Origin: CAYNSB01 sp964399625
GTDB taxonomy: Bacteria > Planctomycetota > Phycisphaerae > Phycisphaerales > UBA1924
NCBI GenBank assembly: GCA_964399625.1
Contig: CAYNSB010000027.1
Location: 1 to 54,245, forward strand
Direction of reading: 5' to 3'
DNA length: 54,245 bases
The notes under the pieces were generated by a model. That model had not been told where the DNA came from. It searched no databases and saw nothing but the letters and a program-made list of their open reading frames with translations. A program made the position numbers and the translations under genes. Positions 7,541 through 16,332 of the stretch are shown in pieces. Positions within the stretch are counted from its first letter, which is position 1, and every line of letters begins with the position of its first letter.

Positions 7541-8931
7541 TTCCCGCCCTTGACCACCGCGCCGCCCTTCATCACGAACGACACGCGCTCGAGCGTCGTC
7601 ACGTCCTTGATCGGATCGGCATCCACCCCGATCACGTCCGCGGCCTTGCCCGCCTCCAGCGTGCCCACGTCCTTCTCGATGCCCAGGCACGTCGCGGCGT
7701 TGATCGTCGCGCACACCAGCGTCTCGCCCGCGGGCATCCCCGCGCCCACCATGAGCGCGAACTCCCGCGCGTTCTGACCGTGGGCCGACACGCCCGTGTC
7801 CGTCCCGAAGGCGATCCGCACCCCCGCGTCGTGTGCCTTGCGGAAGCTCTGCTGCATCATCGGCCCCACCTCCAGCGCCTTCTTGGCGACCATCGGGAGG
7901 TAGTACCCGGGCTTCTTCGCGTTCTCCATCGTCGTCGCGCCGGCGAGCAGCGTGGGCACGTACCACGCCTTCGTCTCCTTGAACAGGCGGATCGACTCCT
8001 CATTCTGGAAGCTCCCGTGCTCGATGGAGTCCACGCCCGCGCGCAGCGCCGCGTTGATCCCGTCCGTCCCGTGCGCGTGCGAGGCGACCTTGCGCCCCAT
8101 CGCGTGCGCGGCCTTGACGATCGCCGCGAGCTCCGGGTCCGTGTAGTGCTGCGCCAGTCCCGCCGCGGAGATCGAGAGCACCCCGCCCGTGGACGCGATC
8201 TTGATCACGTCCACGTTCCGCTTGATCTGCGTGCGCACCGCCTTGAGGCACTCGTCGGGCCCGTCCGCGACGCCCTGGTCCGTGCCGGGGATGCCCATCA
8301 CGTCGGCGCGGTACCCGTTAGTCGGGTCCATGTGCCCGCCGGTGATGCTAATCGCCTTGCCCGCGCACAGGATCCGCGGACCGACGATCTCGCCGCGATT
8401 GACCGCATCCCGCACCGCCAGGATGGAATCCCCGCGGGCGCCCAGATCACGCACCGTGGTGAACCCCGCGTCGAGCGTCTTGCGCGCGTTGGTGATCGTG
8501 TGGATCGTCAGGTCCGCGTCGGTCTCGGTGATTTCCCGCAGGCGCCGATCAGGCGTGTACTCGCCGTTGAGGTGCACGTGGCAGTCGATCAGCCCCGCCA
8601 TCACGAACTTCGTGCGCAGGTCGATCTCCTGCACGCTCGCGCCGCCCTTGGTCTCCGCGGAGAGGTCCGGGCCACTGAGCCCGTCGATCACGCGATCCAC
8701 GCGATCGTTCTTGATGACCAGCGTGGCGTTCTTCTTCGCCTCCTGCCCCGCGACGGGCAGCAGCGTCCCGCAGCGCAGCAGCACGTAGTGGTCGGGCCTG
8801 GGCGCCTCGCCGGGCTGGGCCGACACGGGGACCGAGGCCGGCGTGCCCGCCGCGGGCGGCGATTGGGCGCACGAGGCAAGCGAGCCGGCGAGCGACGCGA
8901 CTAAGGCGATCAGCGAGCGTGTGATGTGCAT
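7537..8931 (-). CDS. Secreted metal-dependent amidohydrolase, lipoprotein
   Basis: A 464-residue member of the amidohydrolase superfamily (imidazolonepropionase / Xaa-Pro dipeptidase-like group, TIM barrel with one or two metals). Metal-site residues are visible in order: HVH (His118, His120 in LIDCHVHL), a probable carbamylated Lys244 (VIKIAS), His285 and/or His287 (SHAHG), His305 (IEHGS) and Asp378 (FGTDTG). The N-terminus is a lipoprotein signal with lipobox LASC, so Cys21 is the predicted lipidated residue and the enzyme would face the periplasm. The ATG at 8929-8931 was chosen because it gives exactly this signal; the open frame extends further upstream without one. Substrate unknown; peptides or cyclic amides are typical for relatives. 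It is translationally coupled to the next small gene. Confidence 0.85.
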   Translation of the reverse strand: MHITRSLIALVASLAGSLASCAQSPPAAGTPASVPVSAQPGEAPRPDHYVLLRCGTLLPVAGQEAKKNATLVIKNDRVDRVIDGLSGPDLSAETKGGASVQEIDLRTKFVMAGLIDCHVHLNGEYTPDRRLREITETDADLTIHTITNARKTLDAGFTTVRDLGARGDSILAVRDAVNRGEIVGPRILCAGKAISITGGHMDPTNGYRADVMGIPGTDQGVADGPDECLKAVRTQIKRNVDVIKIASTGGVLSISAAGLAQHYTDPELAAIVKAAHAMGRKVASHAHGTDGINAALRAGVDSIEHGSFQNEESIRLFKETKAWYVPTLLAGATTMENAKKPGYYLPMVAKKALEVGPMMQQSFRKAHDAGVRIAFGTDTGVSAHGQNAREFALMVGAGMPAGETLVCATINAATCLGIEKDVGTLEAGKAADVIGVDADPIKDVTTLERVSFVMKGGAVVKGGK

Positions 8932-9008
8932 CGCCCCAATGTACCGCGCGGGGCGGTGCGCGTGCACGAACAGCCCGCGCCCGGGCCTATCCATCCCGAC
9001 CGTTCGTG

Positions 9009-9755
9009 CTACTTCTCTTGCACCCGCTTGAACTCGTACCCGCCCTTGACCGCGCCCCACACCTGCTTCTTGTCCTTGTCGTACCCGCGGTCCCAGGTCT
9101 TCAGGCCCGCGGACGTGATGGTCACCTCGCTCGTCGCGTACGACGCGCCGCGCAGGTCGCTGGCGCACCCGTCGCCCCGCGTGCCGCCCGTGTACGTTCC
9201 GTCGGGCTGGCGTGCGAGGTACACGGTGCAACCACTCTTGAGCGTGAGCTGCTCGGGCGTGATTCCGACGAGCTTGTTCGTGTCCTTCCACGCCCCGGCG
9301 TACGCGAGCGGCACGCCGGGCAGCATGAACACCTCGCTGACGAACGCCCCGCTCTTGCCCGCTTCGGCCGAGACGCGATACACGCGCTCGCGGTACGGCT
9401 TGTCCAGCGCCTGGGCCGTCGCCTGCTCCACATAGAGCCAGCGCCCGTCCTTGCGCTCGGGCCAGATCCGAGTCATGTGCAGTCGGATGTCAAAGAACTC
9501 CGGGTCGGCCTTGGACTGCTCCTGCGAGCTGAACGAGCCCGCCATGAGCGAGACGAGCGCATCGAGGTCCTTGGCGGGATCACTCGCGGCCGCCTTGGCC
9601 CCGCCACTCGCCCCACCACTCGCCTTGCACCCCACGAGCCCGCCCGCCAGCACGATCGGTCCGCCGAGCATCGCCGCGAACAGAGCGCGACGGGCGACAC
9701 GAGCGAGGGGCGTGGTGGCGCGAACGGTCGAGAGACGTCGGGAAGGCAGGCCCAT
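9009..9755 (-). CDS. CpcT/CpeT-like lipoprotein
   Basis: A 248-residue protein whose region after about residue 60 resembles the CpcT/CpeT family (phycobiliprotein chromophore lyases in cyanobacteria): LMAGSFSSQEQSK, then IRLHMTRIWPERKDGRWLYVEQA and KPYRERVYRV, in the order found in that family. Planctomycetes have no phycobilisomes, so the lyase function should not be transferred; the fold is a lipocalin-like barrel that could bind another small molecule. The N-terminus has a twin-Arg-containing signal ending in LVGC, so Cys43 would be lipidated. The start ATG at 9753-9755 follows GGAGAG by about 6 bases. It is the first gene of the minus-strand run and lies 77 bases before the amidohydrolase gene. 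Confidence 0.72.
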   Translation of the reverse strand: MGLPSRRLSTVRATTPLARVARRALFAAMLGGPIVLAGGLVGCKASGGASGGAKAAASDPAKDLDALVSLMAGSFSSQEQSKADPEFFDIRLHMTRIWPERKDGRWLYVEQATAQALDKPYRERVYRVSAEAGKSGAFVSEVFMLPGVPLAYAGAWKDTNKLVGITPEQLTLKSGCTVYLARQPDGTYTGGTRGDGCASDLRGASYATSEVTITSAGLKTWDRGYDKDKKQVWGAVKGGYEFKRVQEK

Positions 9756-9896
9756 GTTCACTCTCCAGAAAGTTGAGCGCGAGCATAGGCGGAGAACGGC
9801 GGGAGTTGTTTGGGCGAGCGAATCCGTATCTCGCGTGGCACGGCTTGCGCCCACGCCGAGCTGCGAGATCAGGGCCCAAGGCCGGTTCCCAAGGGC

Positions 9897-9924
9897 CCTG
9901 TGGCCTGTCCCCTGTGCCCTGTCC
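9897..9924. repeat. Heptanucleotide tandem repeat, four units of CCTGTSS
   Basis: Four units with an exact 7-base period (starts 9897, 9904, 9911, 9918) lie in the 190-base gap between the CpcT-like gene and the dockerin gene ending at 9946. CCTGT is invariant and the last two bases vary between GG, CC and GC. Confidence 0.7.
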
Positions 9925-9945
9925 GAGGTGCCACTTACTTTTCCC

Positions 9946-12348
9946 TTACGGACATCCCGCGCGGAAGGCGTTAAGGAAGCACACGAAGTCGGCCGCGGAG
10001 AGCAGCGGCGAGCCCGTGGACCCGTCGCAGTTGGCGTAGGCGTCGCCCGCGCGGAACTTGCTCAGGAAGCATACGAAATCGCCCGCTGAGAGGACCGGAG
10101 TTCCGATGCTTCCGTCGCAGTTGGGATAGCAGCTCGCGCACCCGAATCGCGCAAACGAGGTCGATGGTTCGGTACCTGCGTTGAGGAAGGTTCCGCCGAC
10201 GATCAATTGCGTTCCCAGCTTTGGGTCTTGGTAAGGCGTGAGGGTCAGAACGATCGGATCCAAGGCCCCACTCCCCACGCCGCTAATGCCTGTGCCGGGG
10301 CTCGTCAACCCAGTTGGAGCGAGTCGCGCCAGCGAGGTGCCTCCTTGTGGCCCTTGGATCACGAAGTTGCCGCCGAAGACAAGATCAGGAATCGGGCCGA
10401 CGTTCGAAAGAGTCGTCAGCGCGTTCACCGTGGGGTTACTGCCTGCGATCAACGCGCTGACCGGGCTCCACGCCGAGCCGCTCCATGCCGCGAGCGGTCC
10501 CGTGCCAACGCCTCCCGCGCTCGAGAACTGCCCGCCGGCGATCAGGCTTCCGTTCCAGACGACCAACGCATCCACGTCCGAATCTGTGCCCGTGCCGACG
10601 GCAGCCCAGTTGGTCAGGTTCCATCGCGCGATGTTGGCGACGGTCACACCGCCGGCCGTGGTGAACTTCCCAGCCGCGTAGAGGTCCCCGTTGTACTCGG
10701 CGAGCGCGTACACGCCGGGGCCGAAAAATCCGCCCGAGATGCCCGTGCCCAGGGGGCTCCATGCGAGCCCGTTCCAACGGGCGATCCACGACGCGGTGAC
10801 CCCGCCAATAGACGAGAAATTTCCCGCGGCGTATAGCGCGCCGGCGTATGTCTGCAGGGCCGTCACGTTGCCGCTTGAGTTTGTGCCCGGCGAGAAGGCA
10901 ATCCACGTCGAGCCGTTCCAGCGTGCGATGTTCGCCGAGGCGAGTCCGCCTGCGGTCGAGAACGAGCCGCCCACGAAGAGTTCATTGTTGAAGACGCCAA
11001 GTGAACTCACTGTGCCCACGCCGGAGTTCGCCGTGACGCCCGCCCCCAGCGCCTGCCACGACGTGCCGTTCCAGCGCGCGATGCTGTTGGCCGCGATGCC
11101 GCCGATCGTGGTGAATGTGCCACCGGCGATGAGGTCACCATTGAATGTCGTTGACGCGCGCACCGTTCCAGTGGTGGCACCGTTGCCCACGCCGCCCCCG
11201 ACGGGCTGCCACCCAGCGCCGTCCCAGCGTGCGACGCGGCTCATTGGCACATACGTCGTTTCAAAGACGAATGAGTTGCTCGTCGATGTGAACAAGCCGC
11301 CGAACGCGAGCTGCCCGGCATGGACGCCGATCGCGTTCACCGCATCATTGACACCAATAATCGTGCCGTTGGGCGCTGGCGTCGACAGCGCGCGCCACTG
11401 CGTGCCGTCCCATCGCGCCACGTTGCGCACGGAGGCGCTGCCGGCCTGGGTCATCTTTCCGGCGGCGATCAGTTCGTTTCCGAACACGCCGACCGCATTG
11501 ACCGCATCGTTGACGCCCGTGCCCAGCGCGATCCACGAGGAGCCGTTCCAGCGGGCCACGCGGTTGGTCGTCGTTGCGCCCGACGCGGTGAAGAGCCCGC
11601 CCGCGATGAGGTCGGCATTGAAGACTGCGAGCCCAAGCACCGAGTTATTGAATCCGCTGCCGAGCGCCGTCCACGTCGAGCCGTTCCATCTCGCGATCGC
11701 CGACGCGGGAGCGCCACCCGCGCTCGTGAACGAGCCGCCGGCAATAAGGTCGTTGTTGAACACCGCGAGGCTCTGAACAAAGTCGTTCATCCCGGAGCCG
11801 AACGTCGACCACGTGGAGCCGTTCCAGCGAGCGATGCGACCGGCCGGGCTTCCGCCGGCGGAGGTGAATCCGCCCCCGACTACGAGCTCGTTGTTGAAGA
11901 CGCAGAGCGCGCCGACGAACTGATTGACGCCCGCTCCAAGCGGCTGCCAGGACGAGCCGTTCCATCGCGCGATGCGGCTCGCCGAGATTCCTCCGGCGTT
12001 CGCAAAGCTGCCGCCAGCAATCAGCTCCCCGTTGAAAACCGCCAGAGCGCTGACCTGATTGTCCGTCCCGCTTCCAAGCGCGACCCAACTCGAACCGTTC
12101 CACGCGGCGATGTTGGAGGCGGTCGTGTTGCCGGCCTTGGTGAAAAGCCCGCCCACGACGAGCATGGCTGGCTGCACCCCAGGCCCATCAGGATCCCAAG
12201 AAACCACGGCTTTGACCTCCCCATCGGTGCCGGCGATACCAGCACCGGGAAGCCATGTAGCGTTCGGGCACGGGAACTGGGCCATGCTCGAGACGGCGAA
12301 CATCCAGGTCAGCGCGAAGAACAACGAGCGGAGCTTGGCCCTGCACAT
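9946..12348 (-). CDS. Secreted WNG-repeat propeller protein with C-terminal GC-type dockerin
   Basis: An 800-residue exported protein. A signal peptide (about residues 1-24, ending VSSMAQ) is followed by about 12 copies of a 40-60-residue repeat with consensus 'AGG..A..IARWNG..W..LG.G' and 'F...L.AGG.F', as in the delta-60/Rax2-like cortical marker propellers. The last ~60 residues are a double dockerin-like module with six cysteines (start CYPNCDGS, end RAGCP). The repeats predict one or two beta-propellers able to bind protein or glycan; the dockerin predicts non-covalent docking to a surface partner. The start ATG at 12346-12348 follows GGAGG with 6-base spacing; the frame stays open upstream without a signal peptide. 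Function otherwise unknown. Confidence 0.85.
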   Translation of the reverse strand: MCRAKLRSLFFALTWMFAVSSMAQFPCPNATWLPGAGIAGTDGEVKAVVSWDPDGPGVQPAMLVVGGLFTKAGNTTASNIAAWNGSSWVALGSGTDNQVSALAVFNGELIAGGSFANAGGISASRIARWNGSSWQPLGAGVNQFVGALCVFNNELVVGGGFTSAGGSPAGRIARWNGSTWSTFGSGMNDFVQSLAVFNNDLIAGGSFTSAGGAPASAIARWNGSTWTALGSGFNNSVLGLAVFNADLIAGGLFTASGATTTNRVARWNGSSWIALGTGVNDAVNAVGVFGNELIAAGKMTQAGSASVRNVARWDGTQWRALSTPAPNGTIIGVNDAVNAIGVHAGQLAFGGLFTSTSNSFVFETTYVPMSRVARWDGAGWQPVGGGVGNGATTGTVRASTTFNGDLIAGGTFTTIGGIAANSIARWNGTSWQALGAGVTANSGVGTVSSLGVFNNELFVGGSFSTAGGLASANIARWNGSTWIAFSPGTNSSGNVTALQTYAGALYAAGNFSSIGGVTASWIARWNGLAWSPLGTGISGGFFGPGVYALAEYNGDLYAAGKFTTAGGVTVANIARWNLTNWAAVGTGTDSDVDALVVWNGSLIAGGQFSSAGGVGTGPLAAWSGSAWSPVSALIAGSNPTVNALTTLSNVGPIPDLVFGGNFVIQGPQGGTSLARLAPTGLTSPGTGISGVGSGALDPIVLTLTPYQDPKLGTQLIVGGTFLNAGTEPSTSFARFGCASCYPNCDGSIGTPVLSAGDFVCFLSKFRAGDAYANCDGSTGSPLLSAADFVCFLNAFRAGCP

Positions 12349-12602
12349 GTCATGCCTCCGTGACGAATGGTTCCCGGGGTGTTGCTTCAACCATACTGAA
12401 ACGCTCGCGGTTGTCAACAACGCTCGAGAGCCGCTCGACCATCCCTGCCAAGCGCAATTGTCTCGCGCGTGGCGCCTCTTTCCTTCTTGGGAATCTCCCC
12501 ACGTTCACCCCTGCCGCGGGGTCGTCAGGGTGCGTCCGCCAGACGGCGCAATGAACAACGAACGGCGCTGGAGCCGCGGGGCACGCGATCAGCGCCACGG
12601 TC

Positions 12603-12734
12603 GCGCAGGCCGGCGCGTCGCGAGTTCCGCTCGCAAGCGACTTACGGGCATCCCGCGCGGAACGCGTTGAGAAAGCACACGAAGTCGGCCGCGGAGAGCA
12701 GCGGCGAGCCCGTGGACCCGTCGCAGTTGGCGTA
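12603..12734. repeat. Copy 1 of a duplicated dockerin-coding 3' end plus flank
   Basis: This 132-base segment matches 13870-14001 without gaps and with 6 mismatches (about 95%). It spans the last ~31 codons of one dockerin gene and about 39 bases beyond its stop. The non-coding flank is conserved as well, which points to a recent DNA-level duplication or conversion rather than protein-level selection alone. Confidence 0.85.
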
Positions 12735-13727
12735 CGGGCTGCTGCCGCGGAAGGCGGTGAGGAAGCACACGAAATCTCCCGCCGACAGCGCGGGTGCGCC
12801 CGTGCTCGCGTCGCAGTTCGCGTAGCACACGAAGCCAACGACGGCTGGCGATGTCGTGAACGTCCCGCAGCCCGTGCTCACCACGCAGTCATAGGTACCT
12901 AGATCTGCGGCTCCCGCCGAGGCGATGGAGAGTTGGGCGGTGGTCGCTCCCGAGACGATCGAGCCGCTGGGCGTGGGCCCATTCGCGATCGGTGCGCCCG
13001 TCTTCCGCCATTGGAAGTTCGACGCCGACTGGCCCACGACCGAGACGGAGAGTCCGAGGAAGGAACCGGCAACCTGGACCGGCCCGGGCGTGGTCTTCGC
13101 TCCCGGTTGTGTGATGGCGACGGGACAGAGGCTCCGGCCGTACTGAAGATGGTCGATCTCGATGCCGCCCGACGAGTTCGTGATCTTGATCTTGGCGATG
13201 CCCGCCGGATCGACCCACCCGTAGAAGCGATCATCGACCGTGGTGCCGTTGGAGACGCCATCGGCATGATTGCCGGTGACGGTTCCCAGCAGGACGTCGC
13301 TGGCGTTGAACGCCTGGAAGGTGATGTTGGCCGCACCGTCGGTCCAGACGATGCCCACGGCCGTGGGAAGCGCTCCGAGCGTCGCCGCGCTGAAGGTGAA
13401 CGTGACGCCGGCCGAGCCCGAGCCGGAGAACCACGAGTGCCCGCCCACCCCGCTGCCGTCGATCAAGCCGTCATCGCAATCGACCGAGTCCGTGTTGACG
13501 CTTGTGCCCAGGACGTTCCCGGTCGACGCCGTGACGCCCGGAGTATTCAGAGCGCCATCCTCGAACGTTTCGAGGTGGAAGTACGTCCAGGGGCCGACGG
13601 ACGCGAGCGGGCTGTCCGACGAGCACAGATACGGCGTCGGCCCGACGCCCTGGGCCAGCGAGGCGGACGCCAGGGCGAGCGCGCCCATGGCACATGTCGG
13701 ACGAGGAGCGATGCGTGGCTTCAGCAT
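12642..13727 (-). CDS. Secreted protein with one Ig-like domain and C-terminal GC-type dockerin
   Basis: A roughly 361-residue exported protein of unknown function. After the signal peptide (MLKPRIAPRP..., cleavage near SLAQ) comes a beta-sandwich-like domain (about residues 40-195) containing YFHLETFEDG and IEIDHLQYG. Its pattern is seen in many secreted planctomycete proteins and suggests a jelly-roll or carbohydrate-binding fold. An Ig-like domain follows (about 205-300), with FQWRKTGAPI and DLGTYDC. The final ~60 residues are a double dockerin module with six Cys. The start is uncertain: ATGs at 13727, 13736 and 13742 are in frame. I chose 13727 because GAGG lies 9 bases before it. The 3' end is nearly identical in DNA to that of the next dockerin gene. 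Confidence 0.8.
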   Translation of the reverse strand: MLKPRIAPRPTCAMGALALASASLAQGVGPTPYLCSSDSPLASVGPWTYFHLETFEDGALNTPGVTASTGNVLGTSVNTDSVDCDDGLIDGSGVGGHSWFSGSGSAGVTFTFSAATLGALPTAVGIVWTDGAANITFQAFNASDVLLGTVTGNHADGVSNGTTVDDRFYGWVDPAGIAKIKITNSSGGIEIDHLQYGRSLCPVAITQPGAKTTPGPVQVAGSFLGLSVSVVGQSASNFQWRKTGAPIANGPTPSGSIVSGATTAQLSIASAGAADLGTYDCVVSTGCGTFTTSPAVVGFVCYANCDASTGAPALSAGDFVCFLTAFRGSSPYANCDGSTGSPLLSAADFVCFLNAFRAGCP

Positions 13728-13869
13728 GGAATCCATCCTCATGTCGCGAGAAGGACCCAGCATAACGAACATGCCGCGAGAATCCGAGTCAAAAGCGAGC
13801 GATCCTCGTGTGAAGATGGGGGCACTTGCGCACGGTGAAACTTCGCGGCTCACGCCGGGGCGAGCGATT

Positions 13870-14001
13870 GCGCAGGCCGGCGCGTCGCGAGTTCTGCTCG
13901 AAAGCGACTTACGGGCATCCCGCGCGGAACGTGTTGAGGAAGCACACGAAGTCGGCCGCGGACAGCAGCGGCGAGCCCGTCGACCCGTCGCAGTTGGCGT
14001 A
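13870..14001. repeat. Copy 2 of a duplicated dockerin-coding 3' end plus flank
   Basis: This is the partner of 12603-12734, offset by 1267 bases with no indels. It covers about 39 bases downstream of the stop and the last ~31 codons of the propeller gene ending at 13909. The coding part is also close to the end of the gene at 9946. Confidence 0.85.
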
Positions 14002-16245
14002 GGCGTCCCCGGCGCGGAAGCGATCGAGAAAGCATGTCAGATCGGTCAGACCAAGCGCTGGCAGTTCTGTGCTCTCGTCGCAGTTCGCGTAGCACGGCGT
14101 GCAACCAAGGCGCGCGAAGGACGCGGACACCTGGTCGTCGGCGATCGTGAACCCCCCGCCCGCGCACAACGTGCCATCGGTCAGGACCGCGAGCGAAGCC
14201 ACGGGTCCGTTCGTGCCGCCCTTGAGGGTTCGCCACCCCGAGCCATTCCACACCGCGAGGAATCGCGTCGCTCCGGCTCCCGCCTTGTCAAAGCTTCCGC
14301 CCGCGACGAGCTCCCCGCTGGGCAGAACGGCGAGCGTCAACACCGATGAATCGAGGCCTTCTCCGATCGGTGACCATTGGCTCCCATTCCAGCGGGCGAT
14401 GTTGCGTGCCTCCACGCCACCCGCCGTGATGAAGCGCCCGCCCACGACCAGGTCCCCATTCGGCAGACTCAGCAATGCACTCACCACGCCGGTCGTGCCG
14501 GGCGCGTCGGCGACCCCGCTCCCGATTGGGTGCCATGCGCCGCCGTCCCAGCGGGCGATCGAGGCCGCCGGTGCGCCATCGGCCGTGGTAAAGGCCCCGC
14601 CGGCGATGATGTCGCCATTGGCCGCGCGTGCAAGCGCCCACACGCCTGTCAGCAGCGGAGACGAACCCCGCACGCCAGAACCGAGGGCGGCCCACGATCC
14701 ACCGTTCCAGCGCGCGACGTTGTTCGCGACCGTGCCGTCCGCAAGCGTGAACTGCCCTCCCGCGATGACCATGCCATCCCCGAGGTGGAGCAGCGAGTAG
14801 ACGGTTCCGCTGATGTGCCCCAGCCCTGTCCACCGATCGCCATTCCAATGGTTCACGGCGGTCCCTTGGGGATCGACCGCGTAGCTTCGCGCTCCGCCCG
14901 CAACGATGCTCCTTGAGGAGCGTGCCGCGATCGCTTGCACGCCGCCATCGAGCCCCTCGCCTAGCGCACGCCATCGACCGGCCTCGTTGATCGCGATCGA
15001 CCCGGCGGGAACGCCTCCGATCGTCGTGAATCCGCCCCCAACCACGACGCCCCCTTCAGGAAGCGCCGAAACCGTCGATATGGTCCCGGTTGTTCCGGCC
15101 CCTAGAGGCGTCCATCGCTGTCCGTCGTGTGTGCCGACACCATCGAAGACGACCCCGTCGATCGCGCCGAGCGCGCCCCCGACAAAGACGCGCCCATCAT
15201 CCAACGTTGCGATGCCCAGCGCCGCGTTGTTCTCCCCCAGCGCCATGTCCGTCCATGTGGTGCCGTTCCAGCGGACCAATCCGGCATGGGAGGCATCGCC
15301 GAGCGAAAGGTCCTCTCCGCCGATGAGCAAATCGCCCCCAGGAAGGCGCGTGAGCGATCGCACTGTCGGGGAGCTTCCATATGGAAGAGTGATCGCGCCG
15401 TCGAGCTGTTGCCACGATTGGCCATCCCATCGGGCGATGCCCGCCACGTTGTTGCCGCCCGCGGTGCCGAAGCTTCCTCCCACGAGCAGCGATCCATCCG
15501 CCAAGATTTCCATCGCACGCGCGTCCCCCGTGAGTCCCGCGCCCAGCGGTGCCCATGCGCGCCCATCCCATCTCCCGATGCTGTTCATCGCCACGCCGTC
15601 GAAGCTTCCAAAGCTTCCGCCGACGTACAGCGATCCGTCATGGCCCTCCACGATGGCGGACACTCCGCCGGACACCGGGATTGGTGTCCATGTCCGTCCG
15701 TTCCAGCGAGAGAGAAATCCACCCGGCGACGCCCGAATCATGCCCCCCGCGACGAGCGTGCCATCCCGCAGTTCGCAGATCGCCTGGGTCCATGTTTGCG
15801 CCGCAGTGGTGACCGGCCCATCGCCCAGCGCGCTCCAGTTCGCGCCGTCCCACCTCGCGATGCGCATGCAGGGAACCGTTCCAGCTTGAGTGAACGATCC
15901 TCCCGCGACCAAGGAGCCATCCGAGAGCACGCGCAGCGTCACGACATCGCCGTTCGTGCCCGTGCCCAAGGACAACCATCGATGGGCCTCTGGGTCCCAC
16001 GCGGCGATGTTGTGCGCGATCACATCCCCCGCGACTTCGAAGCGACCACCGAAAATGATCCAGGGCGATCGCGGCCCAGGGCCGTCGGGATCCCACCGCA
16101 CCGCGGTCCACACCAGATCGGATACGCCCAGCAACGGGTCGCCCGCCAGCCACGTTGGCTCGCACGCCTGCGCAAGACAATCAGAGCCCAGCACGGCAGT
16201 CGCGGCCATCGGCAGCAGCACGTGGCACAGTCTCGATTGCCCCAT
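13909..16245 (-). CDS. Secreted WNG-repeat propeller protein with C-terminal GC-type dockerin (second member)
   Basis: A 778-residue exported protein with the architecture of the product of 9946-12348: signal peptide (cleavage near CLAQA), about 14 repeats of the type 'GG.F..A.G..A..IARWDG..W..LG.G....V', and a six-Cys dockerin end (CYANCDES ... RAGCP). The two proteins share an opening signature around WLAGDPLLG / WLPGAGI and WDPDGPG, so they are paralogues that have diverged within the repeats. Here many repeats have LxDGSLxxGGSF instead of FNxxLIAGGSF. The start ATG at 16243-16245 follows GGGGGTGAT. A binding or scaffolding role outside the cell is inferred; no catalytic motif is visible. 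Confidence 0.85.
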   Translation of the reverse strand: MGQSRLCHVLLPMAATAVLGSDCLAQACEPTWLAGDPLLGVSDLVWTAVRWDPDGPGPRSPWIIFGGRFEVAGDVIAHNIAAWDPEAHRWLSLGTGTNGDVVTLRVLSDGSLVAGGSFTQAGTVPCMRIARWDGANWSALGDGPVTTAAQTWTQAICELRDGTLVAGGMIRASPGGFLSRWNGRTWTPIPVSGGVSAIVEGHDGSLYVGGSFGSFDGVAMNSIGRWDGRAWAPLGAGLTGDARAMEILADGSLLVGGSFGTAGGNNVAGIARWDGQSWQQLDGAITLPYGSSPTVRSLTRLPGGDLLIGGEDLSLGDASHAGLVRWNGTTWTDMALGENNAALGIATLDDGRVFVGGALGAIDGVVFDGVGTHDGQRWTPLGAGTTGTISTVSALPEGGVVVGGGFTTIGGVPAGSIAINEAGRWRALGEGLDGGVQAIAARSSRSIVAGGARSYAVDPQGTAVNHWNGDRWTGLGHISGTVYSLLHLGDGMVIAGGQFTLADGTVANNVARWNGGSWAALGSGVRGSSPLLTGVWALARAANGDIIAGGAFTTADGAPAASIARWDGGAWHPIGSGVADAPGTTGVVSALLSLPNGDLVVGGRFITAGGVEARNIARWNGSQWSPIGEGLDSSVLTLAVLPSGELVAGGSFDKAGAGATRFLAVWNGSGWRTLKGGTNGPVASLAVLTDGTLCAGGGFTIADDQVSASFARLGCTPCYANCDESTELPALGLTDLTCFLDRFRAGDAYANCDGSTGSPLLSAADFVCFLNTFRAGCP

Positions 16246-16332
16246 GGATCACCCCCGTACGTTGTCCAGCGAATCGTGTCGTTCACGGCGCTAAACTGCA
16301 TCTCCTATCGGCTTCATTACCGGAGTTTCCCC

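Noticed and set aside
9946..12348. Regularly spaced short DNA repeats that might suggest a CRISPR array
   Set aside because: The repeats are imperfect, coding, in one frame, and correspond to IARWNG protein repeats; spacers are not unique sequences and no cas gene is present.
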